Source: an uncultured Planctomycetaceae bacterium
Lineage (GTDB): Bacteria > Planctomycetota > Planctomycetia > Gemmatales > Gemmataceae
Direction of reading: 5' to 3'
NCBI GenBank assembly: GCA_903912515.1
Contig: CAIWHS010000046.1
Location: 1 to 38,053 of the forward strand
DNA length: 38,053 nt
In this document: one piece after another, positions 16,854 through 24,629 of the stretch
Position numbering within the stretch: position 1 is the stretch's first letter
Layout: each line of letters opens with the position of its first letter
Program-made: the position numbers and the translations under genes
Notes under the pieces: generated by a model
Told to the model about the DNA's origin: nothing
Database searches by the model: none
Seen by the model: only the letters and a program-made list of their open reading frames with translations

Positions 16854-17035
16854 AGACACCCGAACAACTCCTTGCCAAACTCTACGAACTCCGAAAAGAT
16901 TTTCAGGACGAAGACCCCAATCCCGAGTACGAGGCTTTGCACCACGCCTTCATGTTTATCAGCTACAACATCGAAGGGTTCAAAAAATATGTTCGTGAAG
17001 AAGCAGAGAAAGAGGCCGCAAAGGGCAATCGATAA
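16850..17035 (+). CDS. Small charged helical protein coupled to the MBL gene
   Basis: 61 aa, ATG overlapping the upstream TGA as ATGA, with AGGAG 9 nt upstream. The sequence is rich in Glu/Lys/Tyr (LAKLYELRKDFQDEDP, YNIEGFKKYVREEAEKE) and predicted almost wholly helical, with no Cys and no TM segment. The tight coupling suggests it functions with the hydrolase. I recognise no family. Confidence 0.75.
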   Translation: MKTPEQLLAKLYELRKDFQDEDPNPEYEALHHAFMFISYNIEGFKKYVREEAEKEAAKGNR

Positions 17036-17055
17036 TAAATCCCGCAATGCGGCAA

Positions 17056-18807
17056 TCAGGTATCAATGATTTCCAAATCCGGCAACACTTCCAAAGTAGC
17101 GTTGGTCAAGTATCTCCGGGCTCCAGCAAAGGTCTTAAACCGCTTCACCCGCCTCAAAATTTCACCGCAATGGTCTAAACGCGTTCGAGAAACCGCCTCA
17201 CGCACTGTGGGCATCACTGCGGGTGTCATGCTCAGCTTGGTGATTCCCATTCCTAACAGCGGAAGCAGGCACCTGGGCCGGCCGGCCATTTCCCCGCAGA
17301 CCGTCACTGGCTTGCCAGCCTGGAGGCAAGCCTTCACCACATGGTGAAGTAAACGAAAAACAGCAGGGTTGAAAGGCTCGCACAGATGCGCCACCTGCGG
17401 GTTGTCCCGGTCGGCGGCCATGAAATACTGAATCAGGTCGTTAGTGCCAATGCTGACAAAATCCGACTCCGCCAACAACTGCCTGATTGTGAAGGCGGCA
17501 CTTGGAACCTCCACCAATATTCCCAAGGGCACACTGTCCACATGGGGAACCCCCCTGCGTGCCAGATCCACCATGCAACGCCTCACCTCCCGGCGCAAAT
17601 GGCGAACCTCCTCAAGGTGACTGATCATTGGAAATAAAATTTGTATCTGGCCATGAATCCCAGCACGCAAAATGGCGCGAACCTGCGTTCGGAAAAATTC
17701 AGGGTGCTTCCGAATCATGCGAATGCTTCGAAAACCCATGAATGGGTTGGCCTCTTGATGCGTTCCAAGCCAAGGAACCTGTTTGTCGCCACCAAGGTCC
17801 AAGGTTCTGACTACCACTTTCCGGCCTGGGGATGACTCAATCACTTCCCGATAAACCCGAACCTGCTCCTCTTCGTCAGGAACGGTAGGGTGAGTAAGGA
17901 AAAGATACTCTGTACGGTAAAGTCCAACCCCTGCTGCCCCGCTAGCGACAGCCATCCTGGCATCGGCGGCGTTATTCACATTGGCCAAAAGCTCGATATC
18001 CCGTCCATCTGCAGTGATGGACTTTCTGTCGCGGTTTTCAACCAAACGACCGAAAATCGAGGCATATTCCCTTGCCATCTTGCGGTAAGCGCCCAAAGCC
18101 TCAGGGCCAGGATCCGCAAGAACCAGACCTTCCCGGGCATCAACCACCAACAATCCGCCACCGTGAACATTTTTCAACAGATTACGCAGACCGGTGATAG
18201 CTGGAATTCCAAGAGACCGCGCCAAAATGGCCCCATGGCCGGTCGATCCACCCGATTCGGTGATGATCGCGCAAAACCTGCCTTTTTCCAGCCAACGCCC
18301 CGCCATGCTGGGCAATATTTCCTGACTCACCAAAACCAGTGGGTCATCACCCTCGGGGGGGGCGGGCTGCTCATCACTCAAATGGCTCAGCAAACGGTTA
18401 AAAACATCATGCACATCCGCCAAGCGCTCTTGTAGTACCGGATCCTGAATTCGGCTAAACATCAGGGAAAATTCCTGCCGGGTCAGCTCCACCGCACTCT
18501 CGGCACTGATCGTTTTTTCAACTATCAGCGATTTCACTTTGGTCAGCAAAATAGGATCTTCAACCAACAGCGCATGGGCGCGAAAAATGGCCCCGCTTTC
18601 TTTCCCTAACTGCTTTTCAGTTTGGTATGCAAGCGTTTTCAACTCAACCAGCGAAACGGCACAAGCGTGGTCAAATTTCCTTTGTTCCAACTCCACTTCA
18701 GAGGGGTCGGAAATGCTTCGGTTGACAGGCGGGGCAGAACGTGACTGAACAACGAAGGCGTGGCCAACAGCCACCCCCGGAGCCAGTGCTATCCCCTTCC
18801 ATTTCAT
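17056..18807 (-). CDS. ptsI: Phosphoenolpyruvate-protein phosphotransferase (PTS enzyme I)
   Basis: 583 aa, close to the E. coli length of 575. Enzyme I takes phosphate from PEP onto a histidine and passes it to HPr. Visible: the N-terminal HPr-binding helical domain (about 30-145), the phosphohistidine loop with His191 (GGSTGHGAILARS), and a PEP-binding TIM barrel with LYRTEYLFL, RTLDLGGDK, GIMVEVPSA-like GILVEVPSA, SIGTNDLIQY and the catalytic Cys504 (VCGEMAG). The loop reads STGH where most EI have RTSH. No HPr, EIIA or HPr kinase gene is in the window, so the phosphate acceptor is unknown here. It converges with the 61-aa gene across 20 bp. Confidence 0.93.
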   Translation of the reverse strand: MKWKGIALAPGVAVGHAFVVQSRSAPPVNRSISDPSEVELEQRKFDHACAVSLVELKTLAYQTEKQLGKESGAIFRAHALLVEDPILLTKVKSLIVEKTISAESAVELTRQEFSLMFSRIQDPVLQERLADVHDVFNRLLSHLSDEQPAPPEGDDPLVLVSQEILPSMAGRWLEKGRFCAIITESGGSTGHGAILARSLGIPAITGLRNLLKNVHGGGLLVVDAREGLVLADPGPEALGAYRKMAREYASIFGRLVENRDRKSITADGRDIELLANVNNAADARMAVASGAAGVGLYRTEYLFLTHPTVPDEEEQVRVYREVIESSPGRKVVVRTLDLGGDKQVPWLGTHQEANPFMGFRSIRMIRKHPEFFRTQVRAILRAGIHGQIQILFPMISHLEEVRHLRREVRRCMVDLARRGVPHVDSVPLGILVEVPSAAFTIRQLLAESDFVSIGTNDLIQYFMAADRDNPQVAHLCEPFNPAVFRLLHHVVKACLQAGKPVTVCGEMAGRPRCLLPLLGMGITKLSMTPAVMPTVREAVSRTRLDHCGEILRRVKRFKTFAGARRYLTNATLEVLPDLEIIDT

Positions 18808-19070
18808 GTATTCACACCAAAAATCAAAAAATGATCGCCACGCTCAATGCACGATACTCTTGCACAAAACATAGCACACTTAATTTAGTCTTTTCTATCA
18901 AATGTGGTTAAAAGCTCCTAGACACTTACTGATAAAAAAGGCAAAATTGACCTTTACACCAGAAATAAAAATTGGCATTGCCCTCTCCAATCGGTTGGCC
19001 ACCCATCGGGGGATCGGGTGTCCAGCTATTCGCGCGCCACAGGCGCTTCAGGTCCACGGGGGATTTTCCA

Positions 19071-19688
19071 ATGCATCGCTTCATGAGCGGACGCCTTTTG
19101 CTGGTCTTGGGAGCAGGGTTGCTCACTTTCGCCCAAATTCATGCCGGGGAAAATGACAAGGAATCAGAAAAGGCTGGCAAGCCACCTGCCAAATCATCAT
19201 TTTTTTCTATGCCAACCATGCCTTGGTCTAAAGCTAAAGCCAGCGAAGAAGACCACAAGGATGGCGAGCCAGCTAACCGTAAACCTGGTAAAAGTCGCGA
19301 CTCCGATATGGACGCCTACGAAAAACTTGAAATCAGTGCCACCGATCGCAAAGCTGCGCTTCAGGAACAGTCCGACCTTCGACTGCGTGAAGAACAAGAC
19401 TATTTCCGTCGCTTGGAAGTCTGCGATCGATTGATGCAAGAAGCTTTGCGTAACGGCGATATCGAGACACTGCGCAAAATCGAGCAACAACAAGACAAAA
19501 TTCAAGAAATATACAACGGACGCACAGCTTTCATCCGTTTACCCGAAGGCTCTCGCCGCGATCTGGCAATCCTGCAGGACAAGCTTCCTGCACAAAAGAC
19601 TGCCGCCGCCGGCAATCTGCTTAAAAATCCGGCCAATTCACCCAAAGATGCCAAGACCCAAACTGCCAGCCTGCGCGAGGGTCGCTAA
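19071..19688 (+). CDS. Secreted protein of unknown function
   Basis: 205 aa from the ATG at 19071, chosen because GGGGGA lies about 9 nt upstream and it starts a signal peptide (MHRFMSGR, hydrophobic LLLVLGAGLLTFA, cleavage near IHA). The open frame runs 33 codons further upstream without a site. The mature part begins with a Lys/Glu/Ser-rich linker and then a long charged, coiled-coil-prone helix (about 80-160, including LRLREEQDYFRRLEVCDRLM). A single Cys is present. The next gene starts 1 nt after its stop, so the two form an operon. Confidence 0.8.
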   Translation: MHRFMSGRLLLVLGAGLLTFAQIHAGENDKESEKAGKPPAKSSFFSMPTMPWSKAKASEEDHKDGEPANRKPGKSRDSDMDAYEKLEISATDRKAALQEQSDLRLREEQDYFRRLEVCDRLMQEALRNGDIETLRKIEQQQDKIQEIYNGRTAFIRLPEGSRRDLAILQDKLPAQKTAAAGNLLKNPANSPKDAKTQTASLREGR

Positions 19689-19689
19689 A

Positions 19690-19998
19690 ATGGATAATTC
19701 ACCCAAGCAATCCATCGCCTGCTTTTGGACAATTGCCCTCGCGGTCTGCTGCCTGCAAGGCTGCGTCCCCATGCAGCTTTGCTCAACTAAACAAAATGGC
19801 AAATCTGCAAAAGGCGACTGCTGCGAATCCTGCCAAAAACAAAAAATTGGCAATGCGGCGGCCCAGAAAATGTACGCCCCGGCACCTTCGGTCTCCTTGG
19901 ATCGCAAGGTGATGCCTGATCAGGTCACGGCCGACAATTACCAAAAACTTCTCAAAAACCTTGAAGAAGAAGTGGGACAGGGCACGGGAAACCCTTAA
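19690..19998 (+). CDS. Small Cys-rich lipoprotein
   Basis: 102 aa, ATG 1 nt after the upstream stop with GAGGG about 9 nt before it. The signal peptide ends in a lipobox, LQGC (Cys25 as the lipidated residue). The next 30 residues carry five more Cys (MQLC, GDCCESCQ), unusual for an exported planctomycete protein and consistent with metal or disulfide chemistry. The C-terminus is a short helix (NYQKLLKNLEEEV). Its TAA overlaps the TAA of the convergent membrane-protein gene (TTAA at 19995-19998). Confidence 0.78.
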   Translation: MDNSPKQSIACFWTIALAVCCLQGCVPMQLCSTKQNGKSAKGDCCESCQKQKIGNAAAQKMYAPAPSVSLDRKVMPDQVTADNYQKLLKNLEEEVGQGTGNP

Positions 19999-20777
19999 AG
20001 GCTCGTTTTGCCCAAGCCTTCCTGGTAATCGATAACCCATCTGGGCACGCTTTCAGCGTTAACCCGGATGGGTCTTTTTTCACCCAAAATCAATCCCAAA
20101 TACATCAATAATCGCCCCATTTCCAAACCGGCTATCTCACATCCATCAAAAATCTTCATCCCTAACCCAGCCCTAAAATAAACGGGAAAAGAGTCTTCCC
20201 CTATCACCGGCATCACCTTCGCCCCCCTCTTGGCAAGGCCCAACCGAAGATTTTCGCGCCCACACGGAATTACCACCATGGTAGGATCAGCTCGATCCAA
20301 AATAGGCTCGCCCCTGTGGTCCGAAAAAACCACCCAAGGCAACCACACCTTCCGTCCAAGAGATGATATTTCCACACCGCACAGATAAATATTCAGCCCC
20401 AAACCCGACAAAACCAGCCAGCTACACACGAATGCACCAACAACAGAAACCAAAATCCCCAATCCAAAAATCAATGGACTAATGGCAACACCCAATTGAA
20501 TTAATCCGGCCAAAAGCAGCACAACAACCATCCAAACCAGCAAAGAAAACAGTACCCAGAGCGGCCAAAAGCTGAACCACCGCGACGCTGCCCTCAATCG
20601 TGTGGGACCGGCCGCAAGAACCTTTTCAGGGTCTTCCAGCAAAGTTGTGATCGCCTTTAACCGCATGGGATCGCGTTGCAATAGGCTGTCCATCCGCCGA
20701 AAAATCCAGCGAAAGGCCACAAAAAGATAGTAAACAAGATGGATTTCCAATGAAAAACGCCACCACAAATAGACCAT
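19995..20777 (-). CDS. Integral membrane protein of unknown function
   Basis: 260 aa from the ATG at 20777; another ATG at 20693 (MDSLLQRDPMRL) would give 232 aa. Two or three TM helices lie in the middle (SFWPLWVLFSLLVWMVVVLLLAG, then LIFGLGILVSVVGAFVCSWLVL). They are followed by a soluble C-terminal domain of about 120 residues containing HRGEPILDRADPTMVVIP. No family is recognised. The upstream ATG begins only 12 nt after the sigma-factor terminator hairpin, which leaves no room for a promoter between them. The later ATG or readthrough expression is therefore possible. Confidence 0.7.
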   Translation of the reverse strand: MVYLWWRFSLEIHLVYYLFVAFRWIFRRMDSLLQRDPMRLKAITTLLEDPEKVLAAGPTRLRAASRWFSFWPLWVLFSLLVWMVVVLLLAGLIQLGVAISPLIFGLGILVSVVGAFVCSWLVLSGLGLNIYLCGVEISSLGRKVWLPWVVFSDHRGEPILDRADPTMVVIPCGRENLRLGLAKRGAKVMPVIGEDSFPVYFRAGLGMKIFDGCEIAGLEMGRLLMYLGLILGEKRPIRVNAESVPRWVIDYQEGLGKTSL

Positions 20778-20789
20778 ATTGCCCAATGC

Positions 20790-20822
20790 AAAAAGGCGTC
20801 CCGTTCAATCGGGACGCCTTTT
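20790..20822 (-). terminator. Rho-independent terminator of the sigma factor gene
   Basis: A perfect 13-bp stem (20791-20803 with 20810-20822, core GGCGTCCCG) encloses a 6-nt loop. On the minus strand it is followed by five T. It lies 38 nt past the sigma-factor stop and immediately before the next membrane-protein gene. Confidence 0.9.
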
Positions 20823-20859
20823 AAAGGTTTTATATCAAGGGTGTCATTTCACGCCAAAA

Positions 20860-22476
20860 TCACATGGTGTCCATTTCGGCAAACTCTGCCAATCGTTGGC
20901 TGCGAACTGGTTGGCGCAGTTTCAAAAGACCACGAGCCTCAATTTGCCGGATGCGCTCACGGGTGATCCCGTAAGCTCGCGCAACTTCTTCAAGTGTGCG
21001 AGGCTGACCGTCTTTCAGGCCAAAGCGCAACTCGATCACTTCGCGTTCGCGGGGTGTGAGCGATCGCAACACCTCAGAGATACGATCGCGCAACAAGTGC
21101 TGGTCAACAGCATGGCCAGGATTGACAGCCGAACGGTCATCCAAGAAGTCTTCCAGAGCGCGCTCGCCATCGCCACCAAGAGGCTCATGTAGTGACACAG
21201 GGTGACGCGAAACAATTCGCAAAGACTGGGTTTCTTCAGCACTCACGCCCAGAATCGCTGCAATCTCTTCCACCGAGGGCTCACGCCCCTCTTTGGCAGC
21301 AAGCTCCGCACGCACTCGCTCAACGGCAGCCAAAGTTCCAACCTGATGGCACGGAACCCGAATCGTCCGGGCATGGTCGGCCAATGCACGGGTGATGCCC
21401 TGACGAATCCACCAAGTGGCGTAAGTGCCAAACTTGTAACCCAAACGGTGTTCGTACTTGTCAACCGCGCGCATCAAACCGCGGTTGCCTTCCTGAATCA
21501 GATCGGAGAATGGAAGGCCCCGGCTGCGGTAGCGCTTGGCGATGGAAACAACCAACCGCAAGTTACCCTCCGCCAATTCGCGACGAGCCTTTTGGTACTC
21601 GCCACGGCGTTGCAAAATAATCTTTGCCAATCGGGATGCATGCTCCGGCAGCAAACGCAAATCCAGGGCCAATTCCTTCAACTCGCGTGCAGCACGGGCG
21701 CGAGCATCTTTTTCTGCGGTGGACCGGCCATTACCCTCACCAATTTTGCTCAGCTCGCCCATCACGCGAGTCTTGGCCCGCATTTCGTCTGACCAGCGGT
21801 CAAGAAGATCAATACGGGGAGAAAACTCCTCAATCAACTTCACTGCCTTGCGCAGGCGGCGCCCAAGGGCCCGCATCATCCGGTTCACCAGCAGAGTGCT
21901 GCCACCGCGCTGAAGTGTTTGAAAGTCCAAGTCAGCAGCAGCAATCAAGCTTTTCAAGGTCTTGATGTTGTGCGGCAGGCGAGCCAAGATTTTTTCGCGG
22001 TTCAGTCCTAGCGTGGTCACCACATCGATACTTGGATCAATTGGGGTTTGACCGGCCAAAACTTTTTCAAAATGCTCGATAACCCGGCCGATTGTACGCC
22101 AAGAAAATAGTGTGGAACGACGATAACGGCCCCGGCGATATTCCAGACGACTGGCTAATGCCAATTCCTGGTCCCGGGTCAGCAACGGAATGGCACCCAT
22201 TTGCCGCAAGTAAAGGCCCAGCGCATCATCCGCGCCGTTCGATTCATCCTCAGCCTGCTCCGCTAAAGGCGAAACATCATTGATCGCATTTTCGTCTGGA
22301 AGCGGGAGGTCTGACAAATCGCTCCCTCGAGAGAACGACTCCTCCCAGCCACCCACAGCGTCGGAATCTCGCAGATCCGTCCGATTCATGGCTGAGGCCT
22401 CCTCCTCCAACGACCAATCCCTCGATCCGTTGGAGATTTCCATCCCTGCACCCATTTCAAAATTCTCTCGGGCCAT
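20860..22476 (-). CDS. rpoD: Primary-type RNA polymerase sigma-70 factor
   Basis: 538 aa from the ATG at 22476, preferred because AAAGGTG lies about 7 nt upstream; a GTG at 22485 is three codons earlier. Region 1.2 (DALGLYLRQMGAIPLLTRDQE) is followed by a ~200-residue basic nonconserved region. Then come region 2 (NLRLVVSIAKRY, SDLIQEGNRGLMRAVDKYE, KFGTYATWWIRQGITRA), region 3, and region 4 with LTPREREVIELRFGL and the helix-turn-helix TLEEVARAYGITRERIRQIE. Complete region 2.4 and 4.2 motifs mark a group 1 or group 2 factor. There is no recognisable region 1.1. It binds core RNA polymerase and -10/-35 promoters. It has its own terminator and a candidate promoter about 277 nt upstream. A group 2 paralogue cannot be excluded. 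Confidence 0.92.
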   Translation of the reverse strand: MARENFEMGAGMEISNGSRDWSLEEEASAMNRTDLRDSDAVGGWEESFSRGSDLSDLPLPDENAINDVSPLAEQAEDESNGADDALGLYLRQMGAIPLLTRDQELALASRLEYRRGRYRRSTLFSWRTIGRVIEHFEKVLAGQTPIDPSIDVVTTLGLNREKILARLPHNIKTLKSLIAAADLDFQTLQRGGSTLLVNRMMRALGRRLRKAVKLIEEFSPRIDLLDRWSDEMRAKTRVMGELSKIGEGNGRSTAEKDARARAARELKELALDLRLLPEHASRLAKIILQRRGEYQKARRELAEGNLRLVVSIAKRYRSRGLPFSDLIQEGNRGLMRAVDKYEHRLGYKFGTYATWWIRQGITRALADHARTIRVPCHQVGTLAAVERVRAELAAKEGREPSVEEIAAILGVSAEETQSLRIVSRHPVSLHEPLGGDGERALEDFLDDRSAVNPGHAVDQHLLRDRISEVLRSLTPREREVIELRFGLKDGQPRTLEEVARAYGITRERIRQIEARGLLKLRQPVRSQRLAEFAEMDTM

Positions 22477-22895
22477 TCCGTGCACCTTTGCTCCCAGCTT
22501 TCGTTAGTCCAGGAATTCGCCACTTCCACCGCCTGAAGTGATTGGCGAAATTTCCTTCTTAAGTGTTCCCGCAAGCGGAAAACCACGACTCCGAAAAAGC
22601 CTCAGTAATTCCATATAACCCGGGAGAGCCGGCTCAAAAAAAATGAAGGCTTTTTTTACAAACCCAACATTCTTCAGCTAGGCCATGCCGTTAAGATCCG
22701 CAATTTGAACATTGCGCAAACAACCCGCTCTCCTCAATCTTCCGATGGAATCATTATAGGCATAACACGGATATCGTCATCTGCCTTAAAGCAAAAAAAA
22801 GGATGATTTCTTCTAAAGTTTTATTTTCCCAATGCTGCCAAACAACCAACACCAATCAAGACATAATCAATAATCATCTGGTTTTAACCTAAAAT
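22477..22895. other. 419-bp intergenic region: leader of the sigma factor gene
   Basis: No gene is visible. A bulged stem (TTCGCCACTTC at 22516-22526 with GAAGTGATTGGCGAA at 22535-22549) lies 40-73 nt before the sigma-factor ATG. A 10-bp palindrome, GAGCCGGCTC, is at 22626-22635, flanked by an A8 run and, 8 nt later, a T7 run. The candidate promoter at 22753-22780 would give a 5' leader of about 270 nt. The stretch 22790-22895 is AT-rich, with no hairpin convincing enough to terminate the upstream kinase gene. Confidence 0.5.
22753..22780 (-). promoter_or_regulatory. Candidate promoter of the sigma factor gene
   Basis: On the minus strand, ATGACG (22780-22775, 4 of 6 matches to TTGACA) and a perfect TATAAT (22758-22753) are separated by 16 nt. 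They lie about 277 nt upstream of the start codon. No better candidate is seen nearer the gene. Confidence 0.45.
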
Positions 22896-24629
22896 TCAAC
22901 CGCCATCCTGCCCTGCTTTTTCCTCATCCTTTTGGCTAGCTCGGGTACCACCACTGGAAAATAACCGCGCATCCACTCTTTGGGCCTTGGTTAAATCAAT
23001 CCCACCACTTAAATCCACTGTCATCTTGTGATCTGTCGTCAACCGCAGTGGTAAACGAACCACAAATCTGCTTCCACGGCCAAGCTCGCTCTTTAAAGTA
23101 ATATCACCACCCATCAAGTGACACAGTTCCCTCACAATTGAAAGGCCTAATCCGGTTCCTGCATGTTCTCGGGTCAATGGATTGCCGCCCTGACGGAATT
23201 TTTCAAAGACCAACTCCTGTTCCTCTTCCGCTATTCCCACACCCGTGTCGCTCACTTCCACCACCAATTTGCCTTCATGAACCCTCGCATCCAAAGAAAC
23301 AGTCCCTCCCCTTGGTGTAAATTTGATAGCATTAGATAGCAAATTCTGCAGTACCTGCTGCAATTTCACCGGATCCTGACGGGCTACGGGCATTCCTTCA
23401 GGCCAATCGCCTTCCAATTCTATCTGCTTGTTCTCCGCCATTGGCCGAAACATCGACAAAACCCCGTCCAAGATGTCCTGCGGATTGAAGTCACTCGGCC
23501 CCAGTTCCATCTTCCCGGATTCAATTTTCGCAAGATCCAAAATATCCTGAACCATTTCCAGCAAACCTTGGCCACTCACCTTGATATTGCTGGTCCAGCG
23601 CTCTTGTTTGTCAGTCAACCCGCCTGTTGATAATAAAACATCAGAAAATCCCAAAATGGCATTCAGCGGAGTGCGCAACTCGTGGCTGATGGTGGCCAAA
23701 AAACTGTCCTTCAGGCGGTTGCTTTCGTAAAGGGCAAGGTTTGCCTGCGCCAATTCATCCACCTTCGAGTCCAGATCAGTGTTGGCCCGCTTCAATTTGT
23801 CCTGCATCGAAACCAGTGACCGAAGCATCCGGTTGAAAGCATGGCTTAAATTCTCAAATTCGTCACCCGTCTGAATTTCACTTCGAACATTCAATTGACC
23901 GGCTGCAATCGCGTCACTCACCTCCTTCAGGTGCTTGACTGGCTTCACAATCACATAACGCACAATCAAGTACGATCCCGCCATGATCATCAAGGCTGTT
24001 GCCAGCGCGGTGCTGATCAAAATCGCCCGGTTGAAATGCACCTGACTCTCCAGCGATTCTGTGGGAACCTTCAATTCAACCTTCACCAATGCCAGCAAAT
24101 CGCCAATAACAAGGTCCGGCCGTGTTTTCCTGTGGCAATTCAGACAGGTTTCCCCGCTGCGAACGGCTCCAAAATAAATATTTGTAGACCTTGAAAGGTT
24201 TAAATAATTCTCCTCGTTCATTTCCGGATTGGATAGAAACGCGCCCAATCGCTCACGGCTCAATTCATCCCCGGGACTGTTTTGTTCCCGTGACGATCCG
24301 GGAACAATCACGCGCTGCTTGTAGCCCCGCAAACCTTCGGGCCAATGCTTCTCAAGCTGATCCCGCATCGACTCAACCAATGCCTGATTGGCTTTGTCAG
24401 CGGTTTCGTTCTCGGCCCTGCAAGATGTGCTGAGCTTCTCTTCCACTACCTGCAAAACCAAAAGCCGGCAGATGCTGGGAACCTGCTCATATGCCAAATA
24501 TTCGGTCTGTGAGGCGTATAGCCAAAAACTGCCGGTCACCAAAAGCAAGATGAATCCACCCAGCAAAAACCGGCATTTCCTCTCCAGGCTGTTTTCACCC
24601 AAAAGCCGCTTGAATCCCCGGTAAGACAT
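22896..24629 (-). CDS. Sensor histidine kinase with periplasmic heme-c-type (DUF3365/Tll0287-like) domain
   Basis: 577 aa from the ATG at 24629, which shares one base with the mutM TAA (TAATG), indicating coupling. Order: TM1 (about 19-39); a periplasmic domain (40-200) with a Tll0287/DUF3365-like layout and one CLNCH heme-c motif (Cys162, Cys165, His166); TM2 (about 202-223); HAMP (about 224-276); a short coiled coil; HisKA with phospho-acceptor His316 (ISHELRTPLNA); and HATPase with the N box (LLSNAIKF), DTGVGI and GTGLGL. It probably senses redox state or a gas through heme in the periplasm. No response regulator is adjacent; the two lone receivers in this window are possible but unproven partners. 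About 30 charged residues follow the ATPase domain. Confidence 0.9.
   Translation of the reverse strand: MSYRGFKRLLGENSLERKCRFLLGGFILLLVTGSFWLYASQTEYLAYEQVPSICRLLVLQVVEEKLSTSCRAENETADKANQALVESMRDQLEKHWPEGLRGYKQRVIVPGSSREQNSPGDELSRERLGAFLSNPEMNEENYLNLSRSTNIYFGAVRSGETCLNCHRKTRPDLVIGDLLALVKVELKVPTESLESQVHFNRAILISTALATALMIMAGSYLIVRYVIVKPVKHLKEVSDAIAAGQLNVRSEIQTGDEFENLSHAFNRMLRSLVSMQDKLKRANTDLDSKVDELAQANLALYESNRLKDSFLATISHELRTPLNAILGFSDVLLSTGGLTDKQERWTSNIKVSGQGLLEMVQDILDLAKIESGKMELGPSDFNPQDILDGVLSMFRPMAENKQIELEGDWPEGMPVARQDPVKLQQVLQNLLSNAIKFTPRGGTVSLDARVHEGKLVVEVSDTGVGIAEEEQELVFEKFRQGGNPLTREHAGTGLGLSIVRELCHLMGGDITLKSELGRGSRFVVRLPLRLTTDHKMTVDLSGGIDLTKAQRVDARLFSSGGTRASQKDEEKAGQDGG

Noticed and set aside
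17890-18435. 181-aa open frame on + inside ptsI
   Set aside because: It is antisense to the conserved phosphohistidine domain, shows no protein family features, and is explained by codon structure of the real gene.
21202-21792. 196-aa open frame on + inside the sigma factor gene
   Set aside because: It is antisense to regions 2-4 of a highly conserved gene, with low-complexity composition and no supporting start site.
22637-22662. Terminator formed by the A8 and T7 runs upstream of the sigma gene
   Set aside because: The runs could pair but there is no GC stem between them, so it is not a convincing terminator.
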